NCBI RefSeq assembly: GCF_001455965.1
Contig: NZ_LKKO01000047.1
Span: forward strand, 164,627 to 228,626
Source: Methylobacterium sp. GXS13
GTDB lineage: Bacteria > Pseudomonadota > Alphaproteobacteria > Rhizobiales > Beijerinckiaceae
DNA length: 64,000 nt
Direction of reading: 5' to 3'
This document shows, in pieces, positions 35,123 to 43,481 of this stretch. Every line of letters begins with the position of its first letter. The first letter of the stretch is position 1. The position numbers were made by a program, and so were the translations under genes. The notes beneath the pieces were generated by a model. It was not told where the DNA came from, did no database searches, and saw nothing but the letters and a program-made list of their open reading frames with translations.

Positions 35123-35171
35123 CCTGCGCGACGAGTCGCGATCGAGCGAACCGCTCTGACTGCGCCGCGCG

Positions 35172-35591
35172 TCAATCGTCCCGGTAGACCTTCTCCCGCC
35201 GCTCGTGCCGCTCCTGGGCTTCCAGCGACAGGGTCGCGATCGGCCGGGCGTCGAGGCGGCGCAGCGAGATCGGCTCACCGGTCTCCTCGCAGAAGCCGTA
35301 GGAGCCGTCCTCGAGGCGGGCCAGGGCCGCATCGATCTTGCCGGTGAGCTTGCGCTGGCGGTCACGGGCGCGCAGCTCGATCGCCCGGTCGGTCTCCGAG
35401 GAGGCGCGGTCGGCGAGATCGGGATGGTTCTCGTTCTCGCTCTGCAACGCGACCAGCGTGTCCTGCGCCTCGCGCAGGATGTCGCTCTTCCAGCTCAGCA
35501 GCTTGCGCCGAAAATATTCGCGCTGCCGGTCATTCATGAAGGGCTCGTCGTCGGACGGGACGTAGCCGTCCTCCAGCGTCACCTTCGCCAT
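35172..35591 (-). CDS. dksA: RNA polymerase-binding regulator DksA
   Basis: A 139-residue protein of the DksA/TraR family, which binds the RNA polymerase secondary channel with ppGpp. The coiled coil (about 25-95) has the DRASSETDRA tip and LRARDRQRKLTGKI. The C-terminal part holds only one of the usual four zinc cysteines (C101 in YGFCEETGEPI), with Thr/Ala at the others, as in known alphaproteobacterial DksA. The C-terminus QERHERREKVYRDD is highly conserved. ATG 35591 is clear. It is a single-gene unit. Confidence 0.93.
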   Translation of the reverse strand: MAKVTLEDGYVPSDDEPFMNDRQREYFRRKLLSWKSDILREAQDTLVALQSENENHPDLADRASSETDRAIELRARDRQRKLTGKIDAALARLEDGSYGFCEETGEPISLRRLDARPIATLSLEAQERHERREKVYRDD

Positions 35592-35761
35592 GCGTCACCC
35601 TCGCTGGATCATACCGCCCACCAGGGGATGGCCGGTGCGCGGCGATAACGTGAGGTGCCGTATAGTCGAGGTGCTTAATCGCGACAACGCGCAGCGTTGC
35701 AGGGCTTGGATCTTGTTTCGAATGCGTCGACACGTGCGACAAACAAGCCACGGTCCAGGTC

Positions 35762-36778
35762 TTATTCGGCGGCCGGCGTCCGTAACCGTACAATCGCGGC
35801 GGCGATCTCATCGGTCAACGACCGAGCGAGCGGCAGCCGATAATGGGTCTGGTCAAAAAACAGATCGGGATTGGCCGCCTCCGGGCGTCCGTTCCGTCCT
35901 TCGATGATCGTATTCCGCGGATGAACGCCGAGCGCTGCACGCACCTCGGCGCGGCAGGCTGCTTCGGCCACTGCCCGAGGACTGCCAGCCGGCGGCTCGG
36001 AACGGGCGTAGACCGGTGGGAACACCAGCACGAGGGCGGTCTGGGCCGGGACCCGTGCCAGTTCGGCCCGCAAGCGGTCGCCTACCGGGAACGGGCCGCC
36101 GTGATGTGGCTCGGTCTCGGGGCCGACGGGCCGTTCGAGCGCTGCCTTTTTGGCCGGATCGCGGCCGAAACCCTGGCTGAGATAATTCGACTCGTAATCC
36201 CACCAGCCGTCGGAGGCAGCCTGCTTGCGGCGCGGGTTCAGGAGCCAGCCGACGCGGTTGATCGTCTCCTGCGCAGCCGTGAAGCGGAGCAGACCCTTGA
36301 GATAGGCGGGCCAGTCGCCGACCAGCCAGTACGGAAAGCCGTGTTCGCTGGGGAAGCTCGGGTCGTCCGAGCACCAGAACGCGTCGGCCGACAGCACGAT
36401 CGCCTCGGGCCGGGCATGGTGCCTCAGATACCAGTCGAGCAGAGCGAATTGTTCGGACGGCCCAGTGGCCGGCACCGATAGCTGCACGAACGGGATTCCG
36501 GTGAGCCGGGTCAGCGCCGCCGGCGCGGTCAGCTGGATATGCGAATTGCCGATGACCGCGCCGGCATAGGCCGGGTCGCGGCCGCGCAGCGCCGAGGCGG
36601 TGCGCGGGCCCTGGGGGCGCACGGCACCGCGGGACAGCAGGGTCGACCGGCCGGTGTCGTAGGGATCGACCAGGACCGCCAGCGCGAGATAGGCCGCGAA
36701 CAGCCCGGCCATCGCCAGCAGCACGGTGCGGACGAAAGTGCGCCAGGCCCGGTCCTGTGGGGGGTGAGCGAGCGCCAT
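35762..36778 (-). CDS. Membrane-anchored hypothetical protein paired with MBOAT acyltransferase
   Basis: A 338-residue protein. One N-terminal membrane helix (about residues 16-36, TVLLAMAGLFAAYLALAVLV) precedes a periplasmic domain. The latter contains AGAVIGNSHIQL, then FVQLSVPATGPSEQFALLDWYL, LSADAFWCSD and a C-terminal FFDQTHYRLPLA, a pattern resembling SGNH-hydrolase-like AlgX/AlgJ partners of MBOAT proteins (the DxxH-type DQTHY is the likely catalytic end). It starts 2 bp after the stop of the MBOAT gene, so the two are an operon. A polysaccharide O-acetyl transfer role is inferred. The longer frame to 36958 lacks a signal. Confidence 0.72.
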   Translation of the reverse strand: MALAHPPQDRAWRTFVRTVLLAMAGLFAAYLALAVLVDPYDTGRSTLLSRGAVRPQGPRTASALRGRDPAYAGAVIGNSHIQLTAPAALTRLTGIPFVQLSVPATGPSEQFALLDWYLRHHARPEAIVLSADAFWCSDDPSFPSEHGFPYWLVGDWPAYLKGLLRFTAAQETINRVGWLLNPRRKQAASDGWWDYESNYLSQGFGRDPAKKAALERPVGPETEPHHGGPFPVGDRLRAELARVPAQTALVLVFPPVYARSEPPAGSPRAVAEAACRAEVRAALGVHPRNTIIEGRNGRPEAANPDLFFDQTHYRLPLARSLTDEIAAAIVRLRTPAAE

Positions 36779-36780
36779 CC

Positions 36781-38154
36781 TCAGAACTGGAAGTAGATGA
36801 ACTCGTAGTTCGCATCGTCCCCGATCTTGAGGAGAACAACGACGAACAGGAGCGCGAAGCCGAAAGCGAGGGCGCGCCGAGGCGGCAGGCGGTGGACCGC
36901 CACCCAGGCGGTCGGGCCCACCGTGGCGACCAGAGCTGCGACCGCGATGGTGCGCCACTTGAAGCCCGAACCGTGGGGCGCGAGGCCGAACAGGCCCTTG
37001 AAGATCAGCAGCGCCGCGTCGAAGCTGGCAGCCCGGAAAAGCACCCAGGTCAGCAGCACGAATAGGCTGGTGAGCAGCCAGCCGACGGGCGCCGGGATCG
37101 CGATCCGAGCGCGGCGCGCCAGAACCCCGGCACCGAGACCGAGCCCGTGAAGGGCGCCCCAGGCCAGGAAGGTCAGCCCCGCCCCGTGCCAGAGACCGCC
37201 GAGCGTCATGGTGGCGGCGAGCGCCCCGACTTGCCGGGGCGAGCCGCGCCGGTTCCCGCCCATGGGGATGTAGAGGTAGTCGCGCAGGAACCGCGACAGG
37301 GTCATGTGCCAGCGCCGCCAGAATTCGCGCAGCGAGGTGGCGCGATAGGGCGCGTCGAAATTCTGCGGCAGGACCAGCCCGAACAGCAGCGCGATGCCGA
37401 GCGCCATGTCGGTGTAGCCGGAGAAGTCAAAATAGATCTGGAAGGTGAAGCCCAGCGTCGCCTGCCACGCCTCCGCGACGGTGATGACCTTGCCGGTGGC
37501 GGCCGCCTGGAACACCGGGTTCACGTAAGCCGCGAGCGGATCGCCCAGGAACACCTTCTTGGCGAGCCCTACCGTGAGAAGCATCAAACCGCGAGCGAAG
37601 CGCTCGGCGGCGTCGGGCCGCGCATAAGGCTGCTCGTCGAACTGGTGCATGATCTCGCTCCAGCGCACCAGCGGACCGGCGAGAACCTGCGGGAAGAAGG
37701 CGATGTAGAGGGCGTATTTGGTCAGCCCGAAGGCCGGCGCACGGCCGGCCCGCAGGTCGGCGAGATACATGATGTGGTGGAAGGTGAAGAACGAGATGCC
37801 GAGCGGCAGGGCGAGTCCGAGCCGCGGTGCCTCCAAGCCCGGGATCAGGTTGGCGAGGTCGGCGAAGAAGTCGAGGTACTTGAACAGCCCGAGCAGGGCG
37901 AGGTTGGCGGCGATCGCCGCCGGAATCAGCCACCGCCCCGGCCATCGGCGATACGCCCGGGCAACGCACCAGTTCACCAGGATCGAGCCGGCGAGCAGCG
38001 GCACGAACCGGACATCCCACCAGCCGTAGAACACGAAGGACAGGACGACGAGCAGCGGCAGCCGCCAGGCCGGGGCCGCACGCGCCACCAGCGCGTGCAG
38101 GATCAGCGCGGCCGGCAGGAAGGCGAGGAGGAAGACAAAGGAGTTGAACAGCAT
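36781..38154 (-). CDS. MBOAT family O-acyltransferase (AlgI-like)
   Basis: A 457-residue protein with about 11 hydrophobic helices. MLFNSFVFLLAFLPAALILH and FVFYGWWDVRF are characteristic of AlgI/DltB/PatA. YFDFSGYTDMALGIA and NFDAPYRATSLREFWRRWHMTLSRFLRDYLYIP precede the catalytic His (H323) in GGLWHGAG. AlgI-type enzymes pass acetyl groups across the inner membrane to a periplasmic acetyltransferase, consistent with the SGNH-like partner encoded 2 bp downstream. The polymer acetylated is unknown; the KpsT/KpsE genes elsewhere in the window show that a capsule is made. Confidence 0.92.
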   Translation of the reverse strand: MLFNSFVFLLAFLPAALILHALVARAAPAWRLPLLVVLSFVFYGWWDVRFVPLLAGSILVNWCVARAYRRWPGRWLIPAAIAANLALLGLFKYLDFFADLANLIPGLEAPRLGLALPLGISFFTFHHIMYLADLRAGRAPAFGLTKYALYIAFFPQVLAGPLVRWSEIMHQFDEQPYARPDAAERFARGLMLLTVGLAKKVFLGDPLAAYVNPVFQAAATGKVITVAEAWQATLGFTFQIYFDFSGYTDMALGIALLFGLVLPQNFDAPYRATSLREFWRRWHMTLSRFLRDYLYIPMGGNRRGSPRQVGALAATMTLGGLWHGAGLTFLAWGALHGLGLGAGVLARRARIAIPAPVGWLLTSLFVLLTWVLFRAASFDAALLIFKGLFGLAPHGSGFKWRTIAVAALVATVGPTAWVAVHRLPPRRALAFGFALLFVVVLLKIGDDANYEFIYFQF

Positions 38155-38255
38155 CGGGCGGGGCGGCGCGGGGGTGAAGGATGGGCCGCCGGTCTCCCCG
38201 GGCGCGAGGCGCCCGCCTTGTCGGGGATCGCGGCGGGCCCGTCAATCGCGGACGC

Positions 38256-39503
38256 TCACCCCGCCCGGCGCGCTGCCTCAATGGTCAGACCGAGGCCGAC
38301 CGACCCGAACGTGTCGCCTTCCACCACCCGGGCCGCGGGCAGCGCGGCGGTGAGCGCGGCGCGCAGGTGCGGCAGGCCCGTGGAGCCGCCGGTGAGGAAC
38401 AGCGCGTCGATCCGTTCCGGCCCGAGTTCGGCCTGGGCGAGGCAGCGGGCGATCCGGGCGGCAACCGCCCGGGCGAGGTCGCCGGTCTGGGTCGAGAGGG
38501 TGTCGCGGCTCACCGCGGCCGCCAGACCCGGCTCGATCAGGCCGAGGTCGAGAGCCGTCGTGCCGGCTTCCGAGGCGGCGATCTTGGCGCCCTCGACGGC
38601 CCCGGCCAAAGCGTGGCCGCGCTCGCCCTCCCCCGCCGCGCGCAGGCGCGCGACGAGGTCGGGCTTAGCGCAATCGCGGATCACCTCGTCGATCTCACGC
38701 AGCGTCTTCGCATTGTAGAGTCGGTTGATCGCCGACCAGGTGGCGAGGTCGTGGTAATAGGCGTTGGGCACCGCGAGGTCGCCGCGCCGCATCGGGCTGC
38801 CGAGGCCGAGCAGCGGCATCACCGTGCCGAGGCTGAGCTGCCGGTCGAAATCGGTGCCGCCGATCCGCACACCGTCATTGGCCAGGATGTCGCCGGCCCG
38901 GTCCGGGCGGCCCCGCCGGTCGGGCGAGAGGCGCACGATGGAAAAGTCCGAGGTGCCGCCGCCGATATCGGCGATCAGCGCGATCTCCTCCGAGCGGACC
39001 TGACGCTCGTAGTCGAGGGCTGCGGCGATCGGCTCGTACTGGAACGACACCTCCCGAAACCCGACGTCCCGGGCGATGTCCCGGAGCGTGTCCTCCGCCC
39101 GCCGGTCGGCCTCCGCGTCGCCATCGACGAAATGCACCGGCCGGCCATGGACCACGGTGTCGAGGGACTGTCCGCAGGCCGCCTCGGCCCGCACCTTCAC
39201 GGCCGACAGGTACCGAGCGATCACGTCGCGCAAGCGCAGGCGCTCCCGACCGACCGGTGTCGCCTCGTCCATGAGCGGCGTGCCGAGCACGGATTTGAGG
39301 CCGCGCATCAGCCGGCCGGCATGGCCGTCGACATAGGCCGCTGTGGCGGCCCGGCCGATCAGCGGCGCCTCGCCCGGCTCGAAGAAGATCGCGCTGGGAA
39401 TCGTCCGGTGCGTGCCCTCCAGGGGCAGCAGGGCCGGTCCCGCCGCCGCGAGATGCCCCATGGTGGTGTTCGACGTGCCGAAATCGAGGCCGCAGGCCGC
39501 CAT
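38256..39503 (-). CDS. yegD: Hsp70-family protein, YegD-like
   Basis: A 415-residue actin-like ATPase with only the Hsp70 nucleotide-binding half. Phosphate-1 is CGLDFGTSNTTMG (near residues 4-16), phosphate-2 is IADIGGGTSDFSIV, and the adenosine motif is LFLTGGSTGLPHLR. There is no substrate-binding domain, typical of YegD. The start is ATG 39503; an in-frame start at 39635 adds low-complexity sequence and is rejected. It is divergent from the HerA-like ATPase across 167 bp. The role in E. coli and here is unknown; chaperone-like or regulatory functions are possible. Confidence 0.92.
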   Translation of the reverse strand: MAACGLDFGTSNTTMGHLAAAGPALLPLEGTHRTIPSAIFFEPGEAPLIGRAATAAYVDGHAGRLMRGLKSVLGTPLMDEATPVGRERLRLRDVIARYLSAVKVRAEAACGQSLDTVVHGRPVHFVDGDAEADRRAEDTLRDIARDVGFREVSFQYEPIAAALDYERQVRSEEIALIADIGGGTSDFSIVRLSPDRRGRPDRAGDILANDGVRIGGTDFDRQLSLGTVMPLLGLGSPMRRGDLAVPNAYYHDLATWSAINRLYNAKTLREIDEVIRDCAKPDLVARLRAAGEGERGHALAGAVEGAKIAASEAGTTALDLGLIEPGLAAAVSRDTLSTQTGDLARAVAARIARCLAQAELGPERIDALFLTGGSTGLPHLRAALTAALPAARVVEGDTFGSVGLGLTIEAARRAG

Positions 39504-39670
39504 CGTGGTGGGGATCCGGTTTGTTTTCAGGAAGGGGCGGCCCCTACAGGGCGGCGGCCTTCGGGTCCAGCGCGGCCGCGACATTGCAGCCGCGCGGCAG
39601 CCTCGCGGGAAGCGTGGACAGCGCATCCGGAGCACGCACGGATCCGGTTCCGGCGTGGTATGGAGCAGCC

Positions 39671-41167
39671 ATGCGTTCCGATATCGATCTCGGCCTGACC
39701 GGCGGGCAGCCGGCGCTGCTCGACCTCACCGAACTGCTGGCCACCCGGCTCCTGGTCCAGGGCAATTCGGGCTCCGGCAAGTCGCACCTGCTCCGGCGCC
39801 TGCTGGAGCAGAGCGCCGGGCTCGTGCAGCAGGCGGTGATCGATCCGGAGGGGGATTTCGCCAGCCTCGCCGACCGCTACGGCCACGTCGTTGTGGAGGC
39901 TGACGGCGACGACGTCGCGCTCCAGCGCATCGCCGCCCGGGTGCGCACGCATCGGGTCTCGGTGGTGCTGTCCCTCGAGAACCTCGACGCCGAGGGGCAG
40001 ATGCGCGCCGCCGCGGCGTTCCTGGGCGGTCTGTTCGACGCCGACCGGGACCATTGGTACCCGATGCTGGTAGCGGTGGACGAGGCGCAGCTCTTCGCCC
40101 CCGCGGCGGCCGGCGAAGTCTCGGACGAGGCCCGCCGCCTGTCGCTCGGCGCCATGACCAACCTGATGTGCCGCGGCCGCAAGCGCGGGCTCGCCGGCGT
40201 GATCGCGACGCAGCGTCTCGCCAAGCTCGCCAAGAACGTCGCGGCCGAGGCCTCCAATTTTTTGATGGGCCGGACCTTCCTCGACATCGACATGGCCCGC
40301 GCCGCGGACCTGCTCGGTCTGGAACGTCGCCAGGCCGAGACGTTCCGCGATCTGCCCCGGGGCCACTTCGTGGCGCTCGGGCCTGCCCTGTCTCGGCGTC
40401 CGCTCACCATCGCGGTGGGTCCGACCCTGACGGTGAGCCGCAGCTCGTCGCCGGTGCTCGTCCCCCTTCCCGATCCGACCGAGGATGCAAGGGCGCTGAT
40501 CCTCACGGCGAGCCCGGCCGACAGCCTGGCGCCGCCCATGCCGCGCCCGAAGCCGCGGCCGGTGGCGGCCCCGGACGTCCTCGTCCAGCTCGCGAGCTAC
40601 CGCCCGCCGGCCCCGCCGGAGGAGCCCGAAGAGGAGCCGATGGACCCGGAGGCGCGGGAGGCCGCGCTCGCCGAGGTCCTGGCCTCGGTCCTGGCCGATG
40701 CCGACGCCGCCGCCTGCACCCCCGCGACGCTTTATCAGGATTTCACCGTCCGCTGCCGGATCCGCCGCCTGCGCGGCGACACGATGGGATTGCCGGAGTT
40801 CAAGCGCCGGCTCGCCGTAGCCCGGGCCGAGGCGGGCGGCGCTGTCGCCGACAATTCCACCTGGGAGCGGGCCCAGGCGATCGCGGCCGGCCTGCCGGAT
40901 GACCTTGCCGGCCTGTTCCTGGTGGTGGCCCGGGCGGCGATCGAGGCCGCTCCCTGCCCGACCGACACGATGCTAGCCGATGCCTATGGCACCAGCTCGG
41001 GCGGGCGCGCGCGGCGGATGCTGGCCTATCTCGAGGAGCGCGGCGCGATCGTCACCCGGAAGGACCTGCGCGGCGCACCGATCATCGCGGTGCCGGATCT
41101 CGGGGTCGAGACCGGTCCGGGCGAGCCTCAGATGCTGCCCACCGGGCCGAAGCGGCGGGCGGGGTAG
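39671..41167 (+). CDS. HerA/DUF87-like ATP-binding protein
   Basis: A 498-residue P-loop ATPase. Walker A is GNSGSGKS (31-38). AVIDPEGDFASL follows, and Walker B is MLVAVDEAQLFAP (D137-E138). IATQRLAKLAKNVAAEASNFLMG is the sensor/arginine-type region shared with HerA and VirB4-related translocases. Residues about 240-330 are a Pro-rich linker (PPAPPEEPEEEP), and the C-terminal half is an unassigned helical domain. ATG 39671 has GGAG upstream. Genes like this often lie alone in alphaproteobacteria. A DNA- or protein-translocating role is possible but unproven. It is divergent from yegD. Confidence 0.85.
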   Translation: MRSDIDLGLTGGQPALLDLTELLATRLLVQGNSGSGKSHLLRRLLEQSAGLVQQAVIDPEGDFASLADRYGHVVVEADGDDVALQRIAARVRTHRVSVVLSLENLDAEGQMRAAAAFLGGLFDADRDHWYPMLVAVDEAQLFAPAAAGEVSDEARRLSLGAMTNLMCRGRKRGLAGVIATQRLAKLAKNVAAEASNFLMGRTFLDIDMARAADLLGLERRQAETFRDLPRGHFVALGPALSRRPLTIAVGPTLTVSRSSSPVLVPLPDPTEDARALILTASPADSLAPPMPRPKPRPVAAPDVLVQLASYRPPAPPEEPEEEPMDPEAREAALAEVLASVLADADAAACTPATLYQDFTVRCRIRRLRGDTMGLPEFKRRLAVARAEAGGAVADNSTWERAQAIAAGLPDDLAGLFLVVARAAIEAAPCPTDTMLADAYGTSSGGRARRMLAYLEERGAIVTRKDLRGAPIIAVPDLGVETGPGEPQMLPTGPKRRAG

Positions 41168-41184
41168 CGGTCGTAAAGCGATCC

Positions 41185-41274
41185 GTCATTGCGAGCGGAG
41201 CGAAGCAACCCAGTGTGGCGCGCGATCCCAGGAGGTGGCGTTTCCCTAGGCTGCTTCGCTCCGTTCGCAATGAC
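41185..41274. repeat. REP-like palindromic repeat, copy 2
   Basis: TCATTGCGAGCGGAGCGAAG (from 41185) and CTTCGCTCCGTTCGCAATGA (to 41274) form the ends of a 90-bp inverted repeat between the HerA-like gene and fliX. The ends are longer and cleaner than in copy 1. It may act as a transcription end for both convergent neighbours. Confidence 0.75.
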
Positions 41275-41284
41275 GGTGGTGCAG

Positions 41285-41713
41285 CTATGCGCTGCGCCGA
41301 CCTTCGAGCTTGGCGAGCTCCACCGCGGCGCGGAGCTCGATCTCGCCCATGAGCGTGTCCAGCCGCGGATCCCCCGATGAGGCCGAGCGCTCGGCCAGGC
41401 GGCCCGCGATGGCGCGCAGGTCCTGCGGGGCGACGCGGCCGCCGAGGAGCGCAGCCTTGAGCCGGTCGAGGCCGTCGAGCAGATCGTGGCCGCGCTTGGC
41501 CGTGCGGCGACGGCGCTCCTGCGGGGTCTCGGCCTCGCCCTGGAGGAGCAGCACTGCGTCGAGGCCGGCCAGGGTGGCGGCCGCAGCGGGCGCGGCGGTG
41601 CCCGAGGCGGGAGATGGCGTCGAGTCGAGGCTGAAGCCACGACCGCCCTCGACCCGGGCCTTGGCTGCGACACCGCCGGCATTCTGGATCGGCTGGCGAG
41701 TCTCGACGCGCAT
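41285..41713 (-). CDS. fliX: Flagellar assembly regulator FliX
   Basis: A 142-residue protein. The C-terminal half (about 60-140) carries FliX-family sequence: LLLQGEAETPQERRRRTAKRGHDLLDGLDRLKAALLGGRV. The N-terminal part is low complexity and variable. In Caulobacter, FliX couples early flagellar assembly to FlbD activity. ATG 41713 (MRVETRQPIQN) is chosen over 41761. It is divergent from flgI across 241 bp containing a CtrA-like site, a palindrome and a sigma-54-like promoter. FlbD is not in the window. Confidence 0.88.
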   Translation of the reverse strand: MRVETRQPIQNAGGVAAKARVEGGRGFSLDSTPSPASGTAAPAAAATLAGLDAVLLLQGEAETPQERRRRTAKRGHDLLDGLDRLKAALLGGRVAPQDLRAIAGRLAERSASSGDPRLDTLMGEIELRAAVELAKLEGRRSA

Positions 41714-41771
41714 GATCCTGTTCGTGTCGCTCCGGGCGCCCCTGCGCTCCCGGACATTCAAGCCGGCACGG

Positions 41772-41787
41772 TTAAGCGCGGGTAAAC
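41772..41787. promoter_or_regulatory. CtrA-like site between fliX and flgI
   Basis: TTAA (41772-41775), seven bases, then TAAAC (41783-41787). This differs by one base from TTAA-N7-TTAAC. It lies 59 bp upstream of the fliX start, suited to direct CtrA control of fliX. Confidence 0.5.
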
Positions 41788-41791
41788 AGGC

Positions 41792-41806
41792 CGGCAGAAC
41801 CTGCCG
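41792..41806. promoter_or_regulatory. Flagellar palindrome CGGCAGAACCTGCCG (flgI/fliX copy)
   Basis: A 15-bp palindrome matching CGGCAGANNYTGCCG, extended to a 17-bp CCGGCAG/CTGCCGG. It lies about 110 bp upstream of the flgI sigma-54-like promoter and next to the CtrA-like site of fliX. A second imperfect CGGCA...TGCCG pair follows immediately (about 41810-41826). Confidence 0.65.
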
Positions 41807-41900
41807 GGTCGGCAGGTTCGGTGCCGGTGAATCCTAATCGGCGACCGCACGCCCATCCGATAATGATATTTTTCTCAACGACTTAATCCAAATGTCAGGC

Positions 41901-41915
41901 TGGCACGGGGCTGGC
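41901..41915 (+). promoter_or_regulatory. Sigma-54-type promoter of flgI
   Basis: TGGCACG-GGGC-TGGC, one base away from the TGGCACG-N4-TTGC consensus (-24/-12). A start about 12 bp downstream would be near 41927, just ahead of ATG 41955. This also argues against the in-frame ATG at 41892. Confidence 0.55.
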
Positions 41916-41954
41916 AGGAGGGGAACAGGTCCGTTCACCCTCGAAAAATCCGGC

Positions 41955-43094
41955 ATGCGCCCGAGCCACCCCATCAGCCTCCTCGGATCGGCCCTTGCCG
42001 CCCTCGTCGTCGGCGCGTTGCTGCTGGCGTCGGCCTGCGGCCCGGCACTCGCCCTGTCGCGGGTGAAGGATCTCGCTTCGATCGAGGGCGTCCGCCAGAA
42101 CCAACTGGTCGGCTACGGCATCGTGGTCGGCCTGAACGGCACCGGCGATACGCTCAACAACATCCCGTTCACGAAGCAGTCGCTGCAGGCGATGCTGGAG
42201 CGGCTCGGCGTCAACACGCGGGGCGCCACGATGCGGACCCAGAACCTCGCCGCCGTGATGGTGACGGCGAGCCTGCCGCCGTTCGCCGCCCAAGGCACGC
42301 GCATCGACGTGACCGTTTCGTCGCTCGGCGACGCGAAGTCCCTGCAGGGCGGTACGCTGCTGGTGACGCCGCTGCTCGGCGCCGACGGCGAGGTCTACGC
42401 CCTCGCACAGGGCTCGGTGGCGATCGCCGGCTTCTCCGCCGAGGGCGATGCCGCCAAGATCACCCGCGGCGTGCCGACCAACGGGCGCATCTCCAACGGC
42501 GCCAATATCGAGCGCGAGATCGCGTTCAAGCTGAACGACGCCCGCGCCCTGCGCCTATCCTTGCGCAACCCGGATTTCACAACCTCCAAGCGGATCGCTG
42601 CGGCGATCAACGACTTCATGGGCGCCGACACCGCCGAGCCGACCGACCCGGCCACCGTGACGATCCAGATTCCCGCCAAGTACAACGGCAACATGATCCG
42701 CCTGATCACCGAGGTGGAACAGCTGAAGGTCGAGCCGGATCAGACCGCCCGGGTCGTGGTCGACGAGCGCTCCGGCATCATCGTCATGGGCCGCGACGTG
42801 CGCGTCTCCACGGTGGCGATCGCCCAGGGCAACCTCACGGTCACGATCAGCGAGCAGCCGCAGGTCAGCCAGCCGGCGCCGCTCTCGAACGGGCGCACCA
42901 CCGTCGTGCCGCGCACGAGCGTGAAGGTCGATACCGGCGACGGCAACAAGCTGGCCCTGGTGAAGGAAGGCGTGAGCCTGCGCGAGCTGGTCGACGGGCT
43001 CAACGCCCTCGGGGTCGGCCCCCGCGACCTGATCTCGATCCTCCAGGCGATCAAGACCGCCGGGGCGCTCCAGGCCGATATCGAGCTGATGTGA
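41955..43094 (+). CDS. flgI: Flagellar P-ring protein FlgI
   Basis: A 379-residue periplasmic protein that builds the P ring in the peptidoglycan layer. The signal peptide (LLGSALAALVVGALLLASAC, cleavage near ALA-LS) is followed by SRVKDLASIEGVRQNQLVGYGIVVGLNGTGD, highly diagnostic. RTSVKVDTGDG...KEGVSLRELVDGLNALGVGPRDLISILQAIKTAGALQADIELM is the family C-terminus. ATG 41955 is preferred because the alternative at 41892 lies upstream of the promoter. It heads an operon with the rod-binding protein and an FlgN-like gene. Confidence 0.95.
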   Translation: MRPSHPISLLGSALAALVVGALLLASACGPALALSRVKDLASIEGVRQNQLVGYGIVVGLNGTGDTLNNIPFTKQSLQAMLERLGVNTRGATMRTQNLAAVMVTASLPPFAAQGTRIDVTVSSLGDAKSLQGGTLLVTPLLGADGEVYALAQGSVAIAGFSAEGDAAKITRGVPTNGRISNGANIEREIAFKLNDARALRLSLRNPDFTTSKRIAAAINDFMGADTAEPTDPATVTIQIPAKYNGNMIRLITEVEQLKVEPDQTARVVVDERSGIIVMGRDVRVSTVAIAQGNLTVTISEQPQVSQPAPLSNGRTTVVPRTSVKVDTGDGNKLALVKEGVSLRELVDGLNALGVGPRDLISILQAIKTAGALQADIELM

Positions 43095-43121
43095 TTTTTT
43101 TTGGGACTGGAGGGCTAAATC

Positions 43122-43481
43122 ATGCTGCCACTCGCCAACATCGCGGCCAATGCCGCCGCCGGCGTCGGAAAATCCATCGCCACCAGCGTGTCCGACGGCA
43201 TCCTCAAGACCGGCAACACCGCCAAGGCGCACAAGACCGCCACGGAGTTCGAGTCGATGTTCCTTGAGAACAGCCTCGACCGGATGACCCAGTCGGAGGG
43301 AACCGACGGTCCGCTCGGCGAGAACGGCACCGGGGGCGGCGTCTACCGCTCGATGCTGACCAAGGAATATGCGGGACAGATCGTGAAGAGCGGCGGCGTC
43401 GGCATCGCCGACTCCGTGTTCCGTGAGATCATGAAGATGCAGGGCGCGTCGAGCGATGGAGCGGTCCATGCAAAGGGCTGA
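43122..43481 (+). CDS. Flagellar rod-binding protein (FlgJ N-terminal type)
   Basis: A 119-residue protein. Residues about 35-110 match the rod-binding domain of FlgJ: KTATEFESMFLENSLDRMTQ, GGGVYRSMLTKEYAGQIVKSGGVGIADSVFREI. The muramidase half of gammaproteobacterial FlgJ is absent, the usual alphaproteobacterial state, in which the two activities are separate genes. GGAGGG lies ahead of ATG 43122. It is 27 bp after flgI and overlaps the next gene by 14 bp. Confidence 0.9.
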   Translation: MLPLANIAANAAAGVGKSIATSVSDGILKTGNTAKAHKTATEFESMFLENSLDRMTQSEGTDGPLGENGTGGGVYRSMLTKEYAGQIVKSGGVGIADSVFREIMKMQGASSDGAVHAKG

